Of a stretch of 64,000 nucleotides of DNA, positions 36,419 to 48,462 are shown piece after piece. Source of the DNA: Sipunculus nudus (Eukaryota > Annelida > Sipuncula > Golfingiida > Sipunculidae); contig CM049318.1 in the NCBI GenBank assembly GCA_026874595.1, forward strand, positions 24,875,456 to 24,939,455. Reading direction: 5' to 3'. The notes under the pieces are model-generated. The model was not told the DNA's origin. It made no database searches and worked only from the letters and a program-made list of their open reading frames with translations. Position 1 is the first letter of the stretch. The number at the start of each line of letters is the position of its first letter. Both the position numbers and the translations under genes were made by a program.

Positions 36419-36466
<48 letters not shown>

Positions 36467-36515
36467 GAAGTAAAGAAAGAAAAAAAATGGATTAAAGTTT
36501 GTTTGCTTTGGGAGC

Positions 36516-36560
<45 letters not shown>

Positions 36561-37080
36561 GATCAAGAAGAGAAAGTAAAGAAAGAAATGAAACAGAGGA
36601 AAGTTTATTGTGCGGGCGAGAGAGAGAGAGCAGGGCGGTCAAGAAAAGTAAGTAAAGAAAATAAAATTAAGGAGGAAAAATAACTCTGTGCTTGAGAGAG
36701 GGGGAGAGAGATAGAGAGAGGGGGGGGGCAAGAACAGAAAATAAAGAAAGAAAACAAAAATCGAAAGGGGAACGTTTATTGTGCACGAGCGCGCGGGTGA
36801 GAGAGAGAAAGAAAAAAAGCATGAGGAAAGTTCACTGTGGGCTTGAGGAGAGAGATAGAATGAGAGAGTGTGTTTGTGAGGGGGGGGGGGGGGAGAAGTA
36901 AAGAAAGAGAACAAAGAGGAAAGTTTTATGTGCGCGAAATAATGAAAAGAAAGAGCGAAACATAGGAAGAAAGTTTACTGTGTGCTTGAGAGGGGGGAGG
37001 GGAGAGAGAGAGAGAGAGGGGGGGGGGGGGTCCAGAAAAGAAAGAAAAGAAAGAAACAGAAAAAACGAAGGAAAGGAAAT
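36250..37080. repeat. GA-rich complex satellite
   Basis: About six imperfect modules of poly-G, tcaagaaaagaaagtaaagaaag, agga-aagtttattgtgcgcg and then a long (GA)n tract. The modules are of unequal length because the GA and G tracts vary. No coding sequence: open frames here are low-complexity artefacts. Confidence 0.85.
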
Positions 37081-38611
<1,531 letters not shown>

Positions 38612-38994
38612 CACATCCGAACAAAAGCTCATTTATACCCTACGTACGCACATAAAAGGATTAAACAAGGACTTGGTTTTTCTCGGTAAATACCCGGCAC
38701 TCAGCACATATTTTTCCCCTCAAGAGTAACCCCTCCCTGTCTTTGATACCCCAGCAGCCCTGTTTTCATGTGAATATACACAGGCCAGTCCTGAAAAGAT
38801 ATCAGACAGATTAATGGGTAAGCCCAGTTGACCCAGCGAAGGGTCACACTATCAGCTTTGTTAACAGTTAGTCACTCGTTCTGACGAAGGCTACAGGGGT
38901 AGCTGAAAATTTAGCAACAATCTGTACTAATATCCAAATAATATTATTTTTTATAAATGTTGGCGTTGATGTCTCTCTTCTTTTTATGTTCATT

Positions 38995-38999
<5 letters not shown>

Positions 39000-39051
<52 letters not shown>

Positions 39052-39066
39052 TTTATATATATATAT

Positions 39067-39139
<73 letters not shown>
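39000..39139. repeat. (TA)n microsatellite
   Basis: Long TA tract with two short interruptions, just left of the foldback element. Confidence 0.92.
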
Positions 39140-39140
<1 letters not shown>

Positions 39141-39210
39141 CAGGTAGAGTTACCCTTCGTTGTAAGGTGCTCTATGGCCTACAGACTAGGCCTGAGCGAT
39201 ATAACACTGA

Positions 39211-39365
39211 AGAAAAACAACACTGTAAGTTCACGACAGTCTGTTTCACGGGATGCGACCCGATCATAAGGTAAATGTTGTTAGAATCATTCTAACAAAT
39301 TCACCTGATGATCGGGTCGCATCCCTTGAAAACGTCTGTCGTGAATTTATAGTGTTGTTTTTTTA

Positions 39366-39366
<1 letters not shown>
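39211..39366. mobile_element. Foldback (MITE-like) element between (TA)n tracts
   Basis: Two ~70-bp arms in inverted order: caacactgtaagttcacgac, agtctgtttcacgggatgcg and acccgatcat on the left; cacctgatgatcgggtcgca, tcccttgaaaacgtctgtcg and gtgaatttatagtgttg on the right. The turn is agaatcattct. A (TA)n tract starts directly at the right edge (39367-39438) and another lies to the left. A half copy lies at 3651-3740. Confidence 0.82.

Positions 39367-39438
<72 letters not shown>
39367..39438. repeat. (TA)n microsatellite
   Basis: TA tract abutting the foldback element. Confidence 0.92.
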
Positions 39439-39441
<3 letters not shown>

Positions 39442-39858
39442 AACCGGGCCCGTGGTAAGCATTACCATAACTAAACTAACTGTGCTAGACCATGCAGGAA
39501 TATGGCAGGTTCTGCCATCTAGCGACCTATTATAAAGTTAATTCTCATCCGTCGTGCCATCAGGTTTATCTAACTGGAAAAGTTGACATGAGGAGGGAAC
39601 TCAGAATCGGATCTTAACATAGTTCCTGATAGTTGTCGCTGCTATAGCCCCTTAAGAACAAACTTTCAAATTTCTCAGAATTTATTTATGGGGAAATATG
39701 GGAAATGACGTACACTGCATCGTAATCGACAGTTCAAGAACGAAAACTAGCATTTCCATGTCGAGGCTACATTGCGTCACAAAAATCTAGAGGTACCAAC
39801 GTGAGTTTGTCAAACTCAGAGGATTAGGCGACAGACTTTTTATTCTGTCAGTTTCTTT

Positions 39859-40117
39859 TTACCCCCGCCAATTGGGGTAATGTTTTTGTGGCGTTTGTTT
39901 GTTTTGTTGCTGTCTGTCTTTAAGCAAAAATATCCAAAAATTTGACGGATTCTGATGAAATTTTCAGGATATGGCGGCAATGAAACAAGAAGCAAGTGAT
40001 AACATTTTGGGAGTGATCCGGGCCACCATCTGGATCCATGATTCTTTATAAGGAAATGCTGCATCTCTGACAATGCCATATGGCGGAGGTCTGCGCTCTC
40101 TGTGTGCAATCTACTAG
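39859..40117 (+). mobile_element. Short Helentron-like element
   Basis: Starts ttacccccgccaattggggt, a 5' sequence that can fold on itself, and ends ggcggaggtctgcgctctct, then tgtgcaatcta-CTAG before T. The CCCCGCC start and GGCGG end are inverted, as in the larger element at 23811-25006. It has a single core unit and no coding sequence. Confidence 0.5.
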
Positions 40118-40860
40118 TTCTTTTTTTATTTGTATAAAAGCCTTAAATTAAATAACAAGGTAAAAAAGTGACAAAGCCGAGATATTCTAACATTTTAAGG
40201 AAAGGATCGATGAGAGTGTAAAACTAATGAATTATTTATAAAGAAGGAACATTAACATGAAGGCTCAAATGGTAGGAAGTGAATTAATGATAGTGCTATA
40301 GATAACGGTATGGCAACAAACATATCATGGCGAGGCATTTCACTAAAGTGTAGGGTGTTCAAATGTGCCCTTTGCTCTTTTTCACTTGGTCAGCGCTCGT
40401 TTAGACACAGCACCACTGTTTATTTATTTTTTATCCATAATTTCTAATCATTCTCCAAACCACCAGTGACGTCATCATCCTCGACGCCAATTTGGCTTGA
40501 ACAGTATACTGAAATTAAAGGGCATGCGTAACACATTTTACCCTGACTGTTTCTGGTTCTTTCATATTTGTTTAAACCCAGCTGAAACCGAGCGACAAGG
40601 TGAATAAAATATTACACACTTTCCTGCAACAATTCAAGCTGTTAATTCGTGTTTATTCTGTAGCGCATTCATGTCAATGTTAATGCAAAATACTAAATCA
40701 CCTTGTTCGATGATTAGGAATTATTAATAAGTGCTTTTAAGGCACTCTTTACCAGCTTAATTATAAATAAAGCTGGCCTTGGCTTTACTAGGTTGTGGGG
40801 CTTGTTAATCCCCTGATCAGAATATTGTTGACATTCCTGTTGTTGCTTAACTTTATGTAA
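40118..40860. other. Intergenic region upstream of gene B
   Basis: AT-rich sequence with no gene or repeat recognised. Confidence 0.4.
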
Positions 40861-40899
40861 CAAACTTATATTTAAATGAGACTTGGCATTGTAGGATTA

Positions 40900-40952
40900 A
40901 ATACGACGTCCGTCTTTCAACTACACATGCAAGAACTCTCCTGATAGTCAGA
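40900..40952 (+). other. Possible 5' UTR exon end of gene B
   Basis: The sequence gatagtcaga|gtaagtta gives a consensus donor 311 bp before the coding signal exon, which itself starts after an acceptor. Gene C shows the same layout. The left edge is unknown. A TATA-like ttatatttaaat lies at about 40866. Confidence 0.3.
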
Positions 40953-41273
40953 GTAAGTTATTATGTATCTTAAAATTAAACTTTAATTTTTTTATACCGC
41001 AACTCTGGTTATCTGGTAGACTCAGGTAAAATGCTTGATATTTTTTTAAAAATATATATTACGCATGATCTATAGTAAGTCATATTTTACCCATGTGATT
41101 TTGAACTACATAACACTTGTCTATAAATGAACATTTTACAATTTTATTTTTTAAGATAGAATCCATACCAGTACGTAGGCATTCATACTCTGAAAGATTG
41201 TACTATCACATTAGGTAATTGGATTGTTTTATTTCATAAACTGTCAAATACTTTGATTATCAGATCGTCGACC

Positions 41274-41325
41274 ATGTTACAGCTGCTGCTATTGATTGTC
41301 TGTGGAGCTTGGCCCTCTGTCTCAG
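41274..41325 (+). CDS. Gene B exon: signal peptide
   Basis: The ATG at 41274 lies 10 bp after an acceptor (tttgattatcag, ending 41263), so the exon starts in the 5' UTR. It encodes MLQLLLLIVCGAWPSVS and ends g|gtaata in phase 1. The same length (52 coding bases) and the ending V-S-G are seen in gene C. Confidence 0.85.
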
Positions 41326-43092
41326 GTAATAACTAGAATTATGTTCAGTAGAGCGCATACCTCTGCCAAAGTTAAACAATCTTACTGGATCTGAGACTTT
41401 TTCCGGATATGTACTGGAACTTAATGTTTCGCTGCTTTTAATAAAATCGTTTTGCAAATCCCCCCACCCCCAAAAAAATGAACAAACAACCACATAAACA
41501 CAAACTCCCTGTCGGGAAAAAAACACATTATTCTTAAACGTTGTATTCACTAAGGTGATTAGATAAATATGAACAAAAGAGTGTTATTAAAATACTAAAT
41601 TCACATTATTAGAAATTAGTCCCCTCAGACAAACGGGGGACACTGAAGCTGAAACATTGTTATTTTGTAACCTAAAGACAACATTCGCACATCGGACTAC
41701 GACAGTTGAAGTATAGACACACATTCTATTTACGGTGGTTGTATAGTGGGTTTGTGCTATAACCCCTTCCACGTAACTACACTGCAGTTCCTCCAGATCT
41801 CCTTCGTCTTACCCGCTGCTTTGTACAGCGATATTCTCTGGGTCATAAGACCTGTGCAAGCCCTGGGCCCAGTTTCACTAAGAATGCGTATGGCTTAAGT
41901 CAAATTTTACCGAAACGCCTCCCAAGTCGGCTAACATAAGCCTGTGAGATAAGTCAGTTTCACTAAACGCGATTTAGCTATGTCGGTCTGAACCTTGGAA
42001 ATCCCCTTTTCAACCCCACCTATTGATGAAATAATAAATTAAGAAAACGTCTGAAATGGGGATGCAAACATTTCGCGGAAGATAGTGACATGGAATTTTA
42101 ATTAACCCTGTGTTATTCCTGGGAACTCTTTTAAATGAATAGTTTAAAAAACGGTCTGGACATCGTGATATTGCTGTTCTTGACTGTACAAAACGAACAA
42201 CAACCCCCATGATCTATTCTTTGGTTTACGGACACCTTGCAGGGAAACGGCACGTGGCGTGACGTCATTGTCGCCTGTGACGTACCGTACCACGCTCGAC
42301 GGATGGCCGTATGGTCACATGCAACGAGTGCAAGTGATACAATGTGCTATACATCCATAAAACACAGAGTTAAGCCTCCTCGGTGCAGGCTTAGCATTTC
42401 AGCCCGCCTGGTGACTTAAGTCACTAACGTTATTTTTAATGAAACTGACTTAAAGCTCCACAAAAGTGACTTAAGTCAAAAACGCAGAATAACAGGCTTA
42501 AGTCGGTTTAATGAAACTGGGCCCTGGTGATGAGACCCCGAAGACTTGCTATACAAAGCAGCGGTAAAATGAAAGAAATTTGGAACGACTATAACAGCTA
42601 CGTGAGGAGCATACAATAACATGGACTGCTTGGCTGCTAGGTTGCTGGTGTTAAACATTCTGCAAAAAATGTTCAGATCAATAAGAACGGGGTATGCAGT
42701 CTTTACACTTGGATAACACTTTGCAAATCATGAAAATGCAAAAGCTTAAATATAGGAAATGCAAACAGGGTATTATTTATAGTAGTTAATAAGTTTAAAC
42801 GTTCATATTTGTCATTTTAAGGACAGCAGGGTTATACCAATCCAAGTCTGATACATGACCACAATTGTTTCATCACATTAATTCCATAATTGATTACATA
42901 TTAAACCTAAAAGCTCCGCGTCCAACCAATATTTGCAACCATAACCAAAAACATTTCAATACAAGCATGCAGCTAACATTCCGCATGTTTGGTTTGGTGC
43001 TAGATTTTTGTATACAGAGTCATTATAAATTTTGTAAATATACCTTAATAAATACACGGTAGCTGTTATATAGGATCAGGTAATGTCGCCAA

Positions 43093-43158
<66 letters not shown>

Positions 43159-46100
43159 ACCTACATTTTTATTTCAACGAGTATTAATAATGCATTTATT
43201 GATAAGTATTACGACAATAATACAGTAAATAATGGGGCAGCAGTCTTGGGACGAGTGTATAGATGAAGGTGTGTATAGAATAGTGTGTAGAAAAAAGTCC
43301 GCATGTACTATTTAGTTAATTGAATGTAGACATCTTTTACATTTTTTATTCAGATTTAATTTACCCCGATATATAAAAAGAAAATTACATTTGTAAGTAT
43401 ATACCAGATTTAAGCTATATACATAATGATAACATATTTGAACTTTGAACCATGCAGGGCATTTATCCTCGATACGATTCGGGGCTCTTGAGTACCAAAG
43501 ACATCACTAGATGGCGCTTGTGATCACTGAATGATTGAGCAGGTGCTCTGTTTGGCTCATTTTTCCCGAGGGTTTTAAAATTCAAGATCTTTGAGAAAGA
43601 GGACTATCGCAAAAATAAAACCTTAGTGAATAAGAGATCGCATCGTGGGAGGCAAGTCAAAGAGTAGAGTATTCATATATAATATAAATACTAAGATATC
43701 TTGTATGTTCAAAGTATGATATAATAAATCATGTCGGATTTTCGAATTATAGCCATTAATGAACAATATTTTTAACTCCCTCGATATTCCCTTGGGTCCC
43801 CGTTCAATAAGTAAGATTTTACGCGCATTTTACGCGCATAGTTGCCCAACTCAGCCCAACTCTGCAGCATAGGGATCATACCTGTGTCTCTGATACACAA
43901 ACATACACAAACAATCGTTTACCAGAAAGTCAAAATTGATTGATAAGGATTGATAAATTTTAAGCATAAGAATTTATTCTTTAAGTATATTTCAATCTTA
44001 TTATTTGTGTGAAAAATACGACTGTTTCGTCGATAAGCGTGTTGAAACCCTTTTGAAGTTAAAGGTTAACTTAGAACGTCTTGAAGAATATTCATTTGTA
44101 AAAGGGGTATACTCTTTATTAGACTGGCTTAAAAAAATCTGTCTGTGAAGTTGCAAAAATACAACGTTCTTATCTGAATAGTGTTTTAATAAATCCCAAA
44201 GGTTGTGCCACTGGAGTCCATGGAATTACAGACTGTCTCAACAGGGCACCTGGACAGTACCAGTCGTGTAGAGGCTGTGACGTATTTGCCATGTGCAGCA
44301 ACGGAATATATACAGAACAAAAATGTGCGTTTCCTTTACTGTATGATGATAATGAAAAGGGCTGCAGAGCCACATCATCAACGTGCTCTTTCGGTAAGTT
44401 CTGTTGTTTAAATCTTAGGATTCCTCCAATAGATAAAATACTGTAAAGTTCTGCTGTCAAACTCTGCCCACACTCTCGTTCACACAAGTTGTGACATTTG
44501 TGGTACACAGCCACAAAAGATGAATTTGGCAACTAAGTCAACCACTTTTCTTTTTAAGCAGCATTCAATAATTACAAAAGCATAAGTAAAAAAAAAAAAA
44601 TTTTGGTCTCAATGTTTTTAATTTATCTCCAATTTGGATATAATAAGTACTCTATCGACAGACTCGACCATGAGAACATTTCAAACCTGTCAATTACATG
44701 TATATATATATATATATATATATAGATATAAGGTATCAGAAGACAAACTATTAAATTGGGGTTAGCAAGAACTGCACCATTTACGTCAATGTTTCACAAC
44801 TTACATCAATGCTACAGTTTCACACCTACCATGCCTATTAAACTAGTTAATTTGAATACTACAAAAGTTTAAGAAATAAAGATGATTTCAGTTGCTTAAA
44901 TAATACTTTTTTACTTATTATGTTCGGACCGTTTTACACACACGTGCTTATTAAACTACTTCATCTGATACTACATGCAGATGTGTACAAAATAAGAAGA
45001 AAGAATCTTTCAGTTGCTTAATTTTTACGTATTACTTTGATATATTACTATTTTAAATTAATCAATGTAATGTCATAGGTTTGATATGCGGAAGAAAAAA
45101 AAAAGATCATGATTAAGGTTAGTATTTAACTTCCTTAAAGATATCCAGTGACATAAGCTACTTATAGGATGATTGTGAACCTATCACTTTAAACTGAGCT
45201 CATGTCGGCATTACATTCCCCTATTGTCGCCCACATCACGCTTCTGATTACCAGTGGAATATTTTGAATTATCATGTCCCTATCTACATAATCCTCGAAT
45301 ATAATATGTTCTCAATTATTGTTTCATTAAAACGCAGTAAAACTACATTTATATAAGTGTTTGGCCGGTTGCTTAGCGTTCATGTGCGTCAACATTTTTC
45401 CTCACCGTCAGATAGAGGCACGGTTGCACCGATGTGAACATTTACACGCTGTGTGCAGGACATGGCGTTGAAGTAATGTAGGTTGTATGAAGATCTATTT
45501 TCGAAAAAAAATGAGGGATATAACAGATAATATTAACCAAGGGAAGTCACCGGGGAGTAATAAAGCGGGAACGCTTTGACGCCATTGGTTTTGTTTACTC
45601 ATTCCTTTGAAGTAGACAGTGGCTCTTTTTCTGCTACATCTTGCAGGACAATTTCTTCGCCAATCCTCCATTTTTTTATTTATAAACCGTAAATATATTA
45701 ACTTTTGGTTTTTGCGATTTATTGATCAGACCGATCTGTGTATTCATAACGTCCCGTCAGTTCTGCTAACAAGAGTACGGGCCGAATCAGTGAATACAGG
45801 TGTAGGCGGCAACATTTTCCCGCCAAGCAATATTGAATGCACAGGCTTAGAAATGTCACACGTGCATACATGAGGCATCAATGGCATTTGGGATGACTTT
45901 CTTACAAGTATATATAATATTAATCTTTTTTTTTTGTGTCTAGTTCATGAATTTTAGAGATTCAGGAGTGCTTTGGCAGCGTTTGAATCTCTTACTGAAT
46001 AATGATGCTATAGTAATGAATATTAAAGCAACATTCTGTTGTCTATACCTTTCTGCATATTCTACTTTTCTTTCATAATAAAGTTTTTTTTTTAACTGCA

Positions 46101-47273
46101 ATTTTCAATACACGACTGTCTCTCATCACTGAAAAATATCTTAAAAGCATTTTTATTGATGATTTAACATCTTAAACTCAAAGGTTATAGATTATTTTTG
46201 TTTATTTCAAACGACGAAAAATACTTACCATTTTTTTATTAGTTTTATATACGCACCATTTTAAGCTTCTCCACTTGTGATGTCATTCTGCATTTGCGCA
46301 AAACTCGCCATTGCCGTGTTTACTCAACTACATAAAAGCTTAAAATTTGGTTCGCTTGGGATCCCTCGAACAACACTCAATACTTGAATTTGTGTATCTT
46401 GAACGCACGTAAAGTTGTATGAATTATGCCCGACACATTTTTACGAAGGTATTCGTAAGAATGGCATTACGTCAATGGGGGATGATAGAGAAGAGCGGAT
46501 GCCACCTAAGTTGGAACAGCACTAAGGGGAGAAATGTCCAGGTGTAGTCTGGTTTAGATGGTTTTCATGTATCATGTACGTTTCCATCTTTGATAAATAT
46601 AATAAAGTTGACATAAAATATTTTGAGACAGTAAGAAAATGAAAAAAAATCATGACTTTTTCATGACTTTTGAGAATATTCTAACAATATCATGACTTTT
46701 TAAGTACTGATTTTGAAAATCTTAAAAATCATGACTTTTTAAGGACGTACGAACCCTGTTATACAACTAGTTGAATATTACAACGCATTTAGGCTTGCAA
46801 AATCAATCATGGTGCATTTATCCTATAGATCTCTTTTTCAAGAGAGAGTTAATATTGCCCCAACCATGTCCCCGTTATTTTTTTTCAGAATACATGCTTT
46901 TCTCCTTCACAGGAACTCAAACCACATATGACCATCTCTCTACAGACGTTCAGACATCACGTGACCAGCACTCCTCAGGAAGTCGGACATCACGAGAGCT
47001 AGACACTCGCAGCAGTCGCGTGTCGGTGCAAACAGGAGAACAAGTCAGTGGAGAAAATGCGGCAACAACAACAACAGAAAGCGTTGCGCCTACCATAAAG
47101 TTTGAAGGTTGAAAGTGTTTATAAGATCTTCCCTCATATTTAGCAAATTTGATGAAAAAGTACTAGTTAACAATTTAATTTGTACTATATTTTCTGACGA
47201 TCTGACCAATGGAGTGTGAACACAATGTTCATTATGTACGGGAACGACCTGTTTGAGTTGAAAGTACTTTAAG

Positions 47274-47334
<61 letters not shown>

Positions 47335-48462
47335 TTTTAAAATCATTCTACCACTATGCATTAACTTATTTTTAGCCGGTTTTGAGACAGGGAATCCCTT
47401 GTTTAAACCACTTTTTTACAGTTTTTTTTCATTAACCAGCAGAATCGTTCTTTTGTGAGATTTGGGTGCATAGGATATATGAAATGGTTACTGTCTCCAG
47501 TCGGCCGCTGAGAATCCTTAGATCTGAATTATTCTCGTTCAGTTCTTTCTTATCCCACTTGACCATTGGATATCAGAGTATTATACTGATAGTCATTCCA
47601 AATGCTTGTGTAAGGCTCTGAAGAGACTATTTATTTAGAACGGTAGTCAGTAGAGCAAAAATGGACCAATAGATTGATAAATTACGAAGTGGCAGTCTGA
47701 AAGTAACACGAACAAAGCTTTAAAAACTGTCGTAAGGTTTACAATACATTGGGTAAGTTGAACTCATGCTTTTTAAAATGAGTGACTTAACGATGACAGT
47801 CGGTAATTGAAAAGTTAGCATCATTTCGAGGGCAGATAGGAAGGGGGAGGTTTAGGGTGTTTCTCTCTTATTTTACGGCAAAATCCCTTTTATTAGTTTT
47901 TAACCCTTTATTAAAGGGTTACCTCCAAGTTGTAAATGGTAAACACCCCTCATCATAAGCCATATAGATTAAAAAAGCCACAGTGATCCAACTGCATCGT
48001 GCAGAATCAGAAATTGACTGCTTTGTTCCTCTCTGGACCATGTGTGCATAGTCAGAGATATGGAATCTTTATAATGCGCCTCATCACATTTTGCCCTGAT
48101 ATTATATACATTCTTAATAAACGACTTAAAGGGTGAGGATCGAAACAAGAATATGATTTGGATTTTACATTTATTTCATTTTTTTAATATATGTTAAAAT
48201 AGTTTCATCTGTTGCAGAAGAAAACCTTGAAATCACATCTATCGAGCCGGTTGAGGCAATAGGGGCGGCGGTAATCGGAACCACCGGGATAGTTTTTCTT
48301 ATCGTCTGCTTGGTTACATTAATCGTCCTTGACCTGCCCGTCTACAGCCGAAATCTCGTCTACCTGACCGAGAATCTGCATGACGCAAAGACACGTATGT
48401 CCGAATTACGTGACTCTTGCCGCGGGAAAACATCTGAGACTGGCAGCACGTGTGAAGTTTAA
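41274..48462 (+). CDS. Gene B: membrane mucin-like protein with one CBM14-type chitin-binding domain (whole gene)
   Basis: Four coding exons: 41274-41325, 44202-44393, 46913-47107 and 48218-48462, joined in phase 1. They sum to 684 nt, 227 aa. Layout is signal peptide (MLQLLLLIVCGAWPSVS), chitin-binding domain with 8 Cys, 65-residue Thr/Ser-rich stalk, TM helix, and a tail of about 45 residues. A type I surface protein is inferred. It faces gene C tail to tail. Exon lengths match gene C exactly for the signal, CBM14 and last exons (52, 192, 245 bp), so the two are sister copies from an inverted duplication. Introns carry a TIR element and a dispersed repeat. The stalk exon has a weak donor (gttgaa). 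Confidence 0.88.
41865..42523. mobile_element. Non-autonomous TIR element in gene B intron 1
   Basis: Left end gggcccagtttcactaa, right end its inverse ttaatgaaactgggccc with one mismatch. Subterminal ttaagtc motifs are repeated on both sides. About 0.66 kb, no transposase. The class is not determined. Confidence 0.72.
42825..43838 (+). repeat. Dispersed repeat copy 2, uninterrupted
   Basis: Inverse of 23697-25870 without the Helentron-like insert. At the place of the insert it reads ccgacatgatttattatatc on the minus strand, giving the empty site. It includes a (TA)n tract at 43102-43153. Lies in gene B intron 1. Confidence 0.8.
43955..44575 (+). repeat. Inverted homology block around the gene B CBM14 exon
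   Basis: About 620 bp covering the CBM14 exon and both intron flanks, nearly identical to the inverse of 56577-57195. The match fades on both sides within the introns. Confidence 0.88.
44202..44393 (+). CDS. Gene B exon: CBM14-type chitin-binding domain
   Basis: 192 bp, phase 1 at both ends, acceptor aatcccaaag, donor gtaagt. 64 residues with Cys at 2, 12, 23, 26, 32, 42, 55 and 62, as in gene A. Core CDVFAMCSNG, then LLYDDNEKGC where CBM14 domains usually have an F-D motif. It differs from the gene C exon at 8 bases, 6 of which change residues (H/L7, Q/L19, I/M36, K/N41, T/R58, F/L64). The acceptor lacks a long pyrimidine tract, but the same sequence is kept in gene C. Confidence 0.9.
44576..46912 (+). 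other. Gene B intron between CBM14 and stalk exons
   Basis: Contains a short (TA)n tract at 44699-44725. No additional exon is supported. Confidence 0.55.
46913..47107 (+). CDS. Gene B exon: Thr/Ser-rich stalk
   Basis: 195 bp, phase 1 at both ends, after acceptor tctccttcacag. It encodes 65 residues with many Thr, Ser and Gln (STDVQTSRDQHSSGSRTSRE) and ends TIKFEG. The motif QTSRD resembles QTTRD in gene C. The donor gttgaa is weak. If the intron is kept, translation stops at once (GAA GGT TGA), giving a soluble form without a membrane anchor. Confidence 0.85.
47108..48217 (+). other. Gene B last intron
   Basis: Contains a (TA)n tract at 47277-47336. No further exon seen. Confidence 0.55.
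48218..48462 (+). CDS. Gene B last exon: TM segment and cytosolic tail
   Basis: 245 bp, phase 1 start after acceptor ctgttgcag, ending TAA at 48460-48462. It encodes EENLEITSIEPVEAIG, helix AAVIGTTGIVFLIVCLVTLI, then LDLPVYSRNLVYLTENLHDA and a tail rich in Ser, Lys and Cys ending TCEV. Same length as in gene C but clearly diverged at the DNA level. Confidence 0.9.

Noticed and set aside
39840-40109. 89-residue minus-strand frame
   Set aside because: It coincides with the short Helentron-like element at 39859-40117, a common non-coding repeat type.
44170-44532. Minus-strand frame of 120 residues, also present at 56664-57020 on the plus strand
   Set aside because: Antisense shadow of the CBM14 exon. 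It is found twice only because the exon block is duplicated in inverted order.
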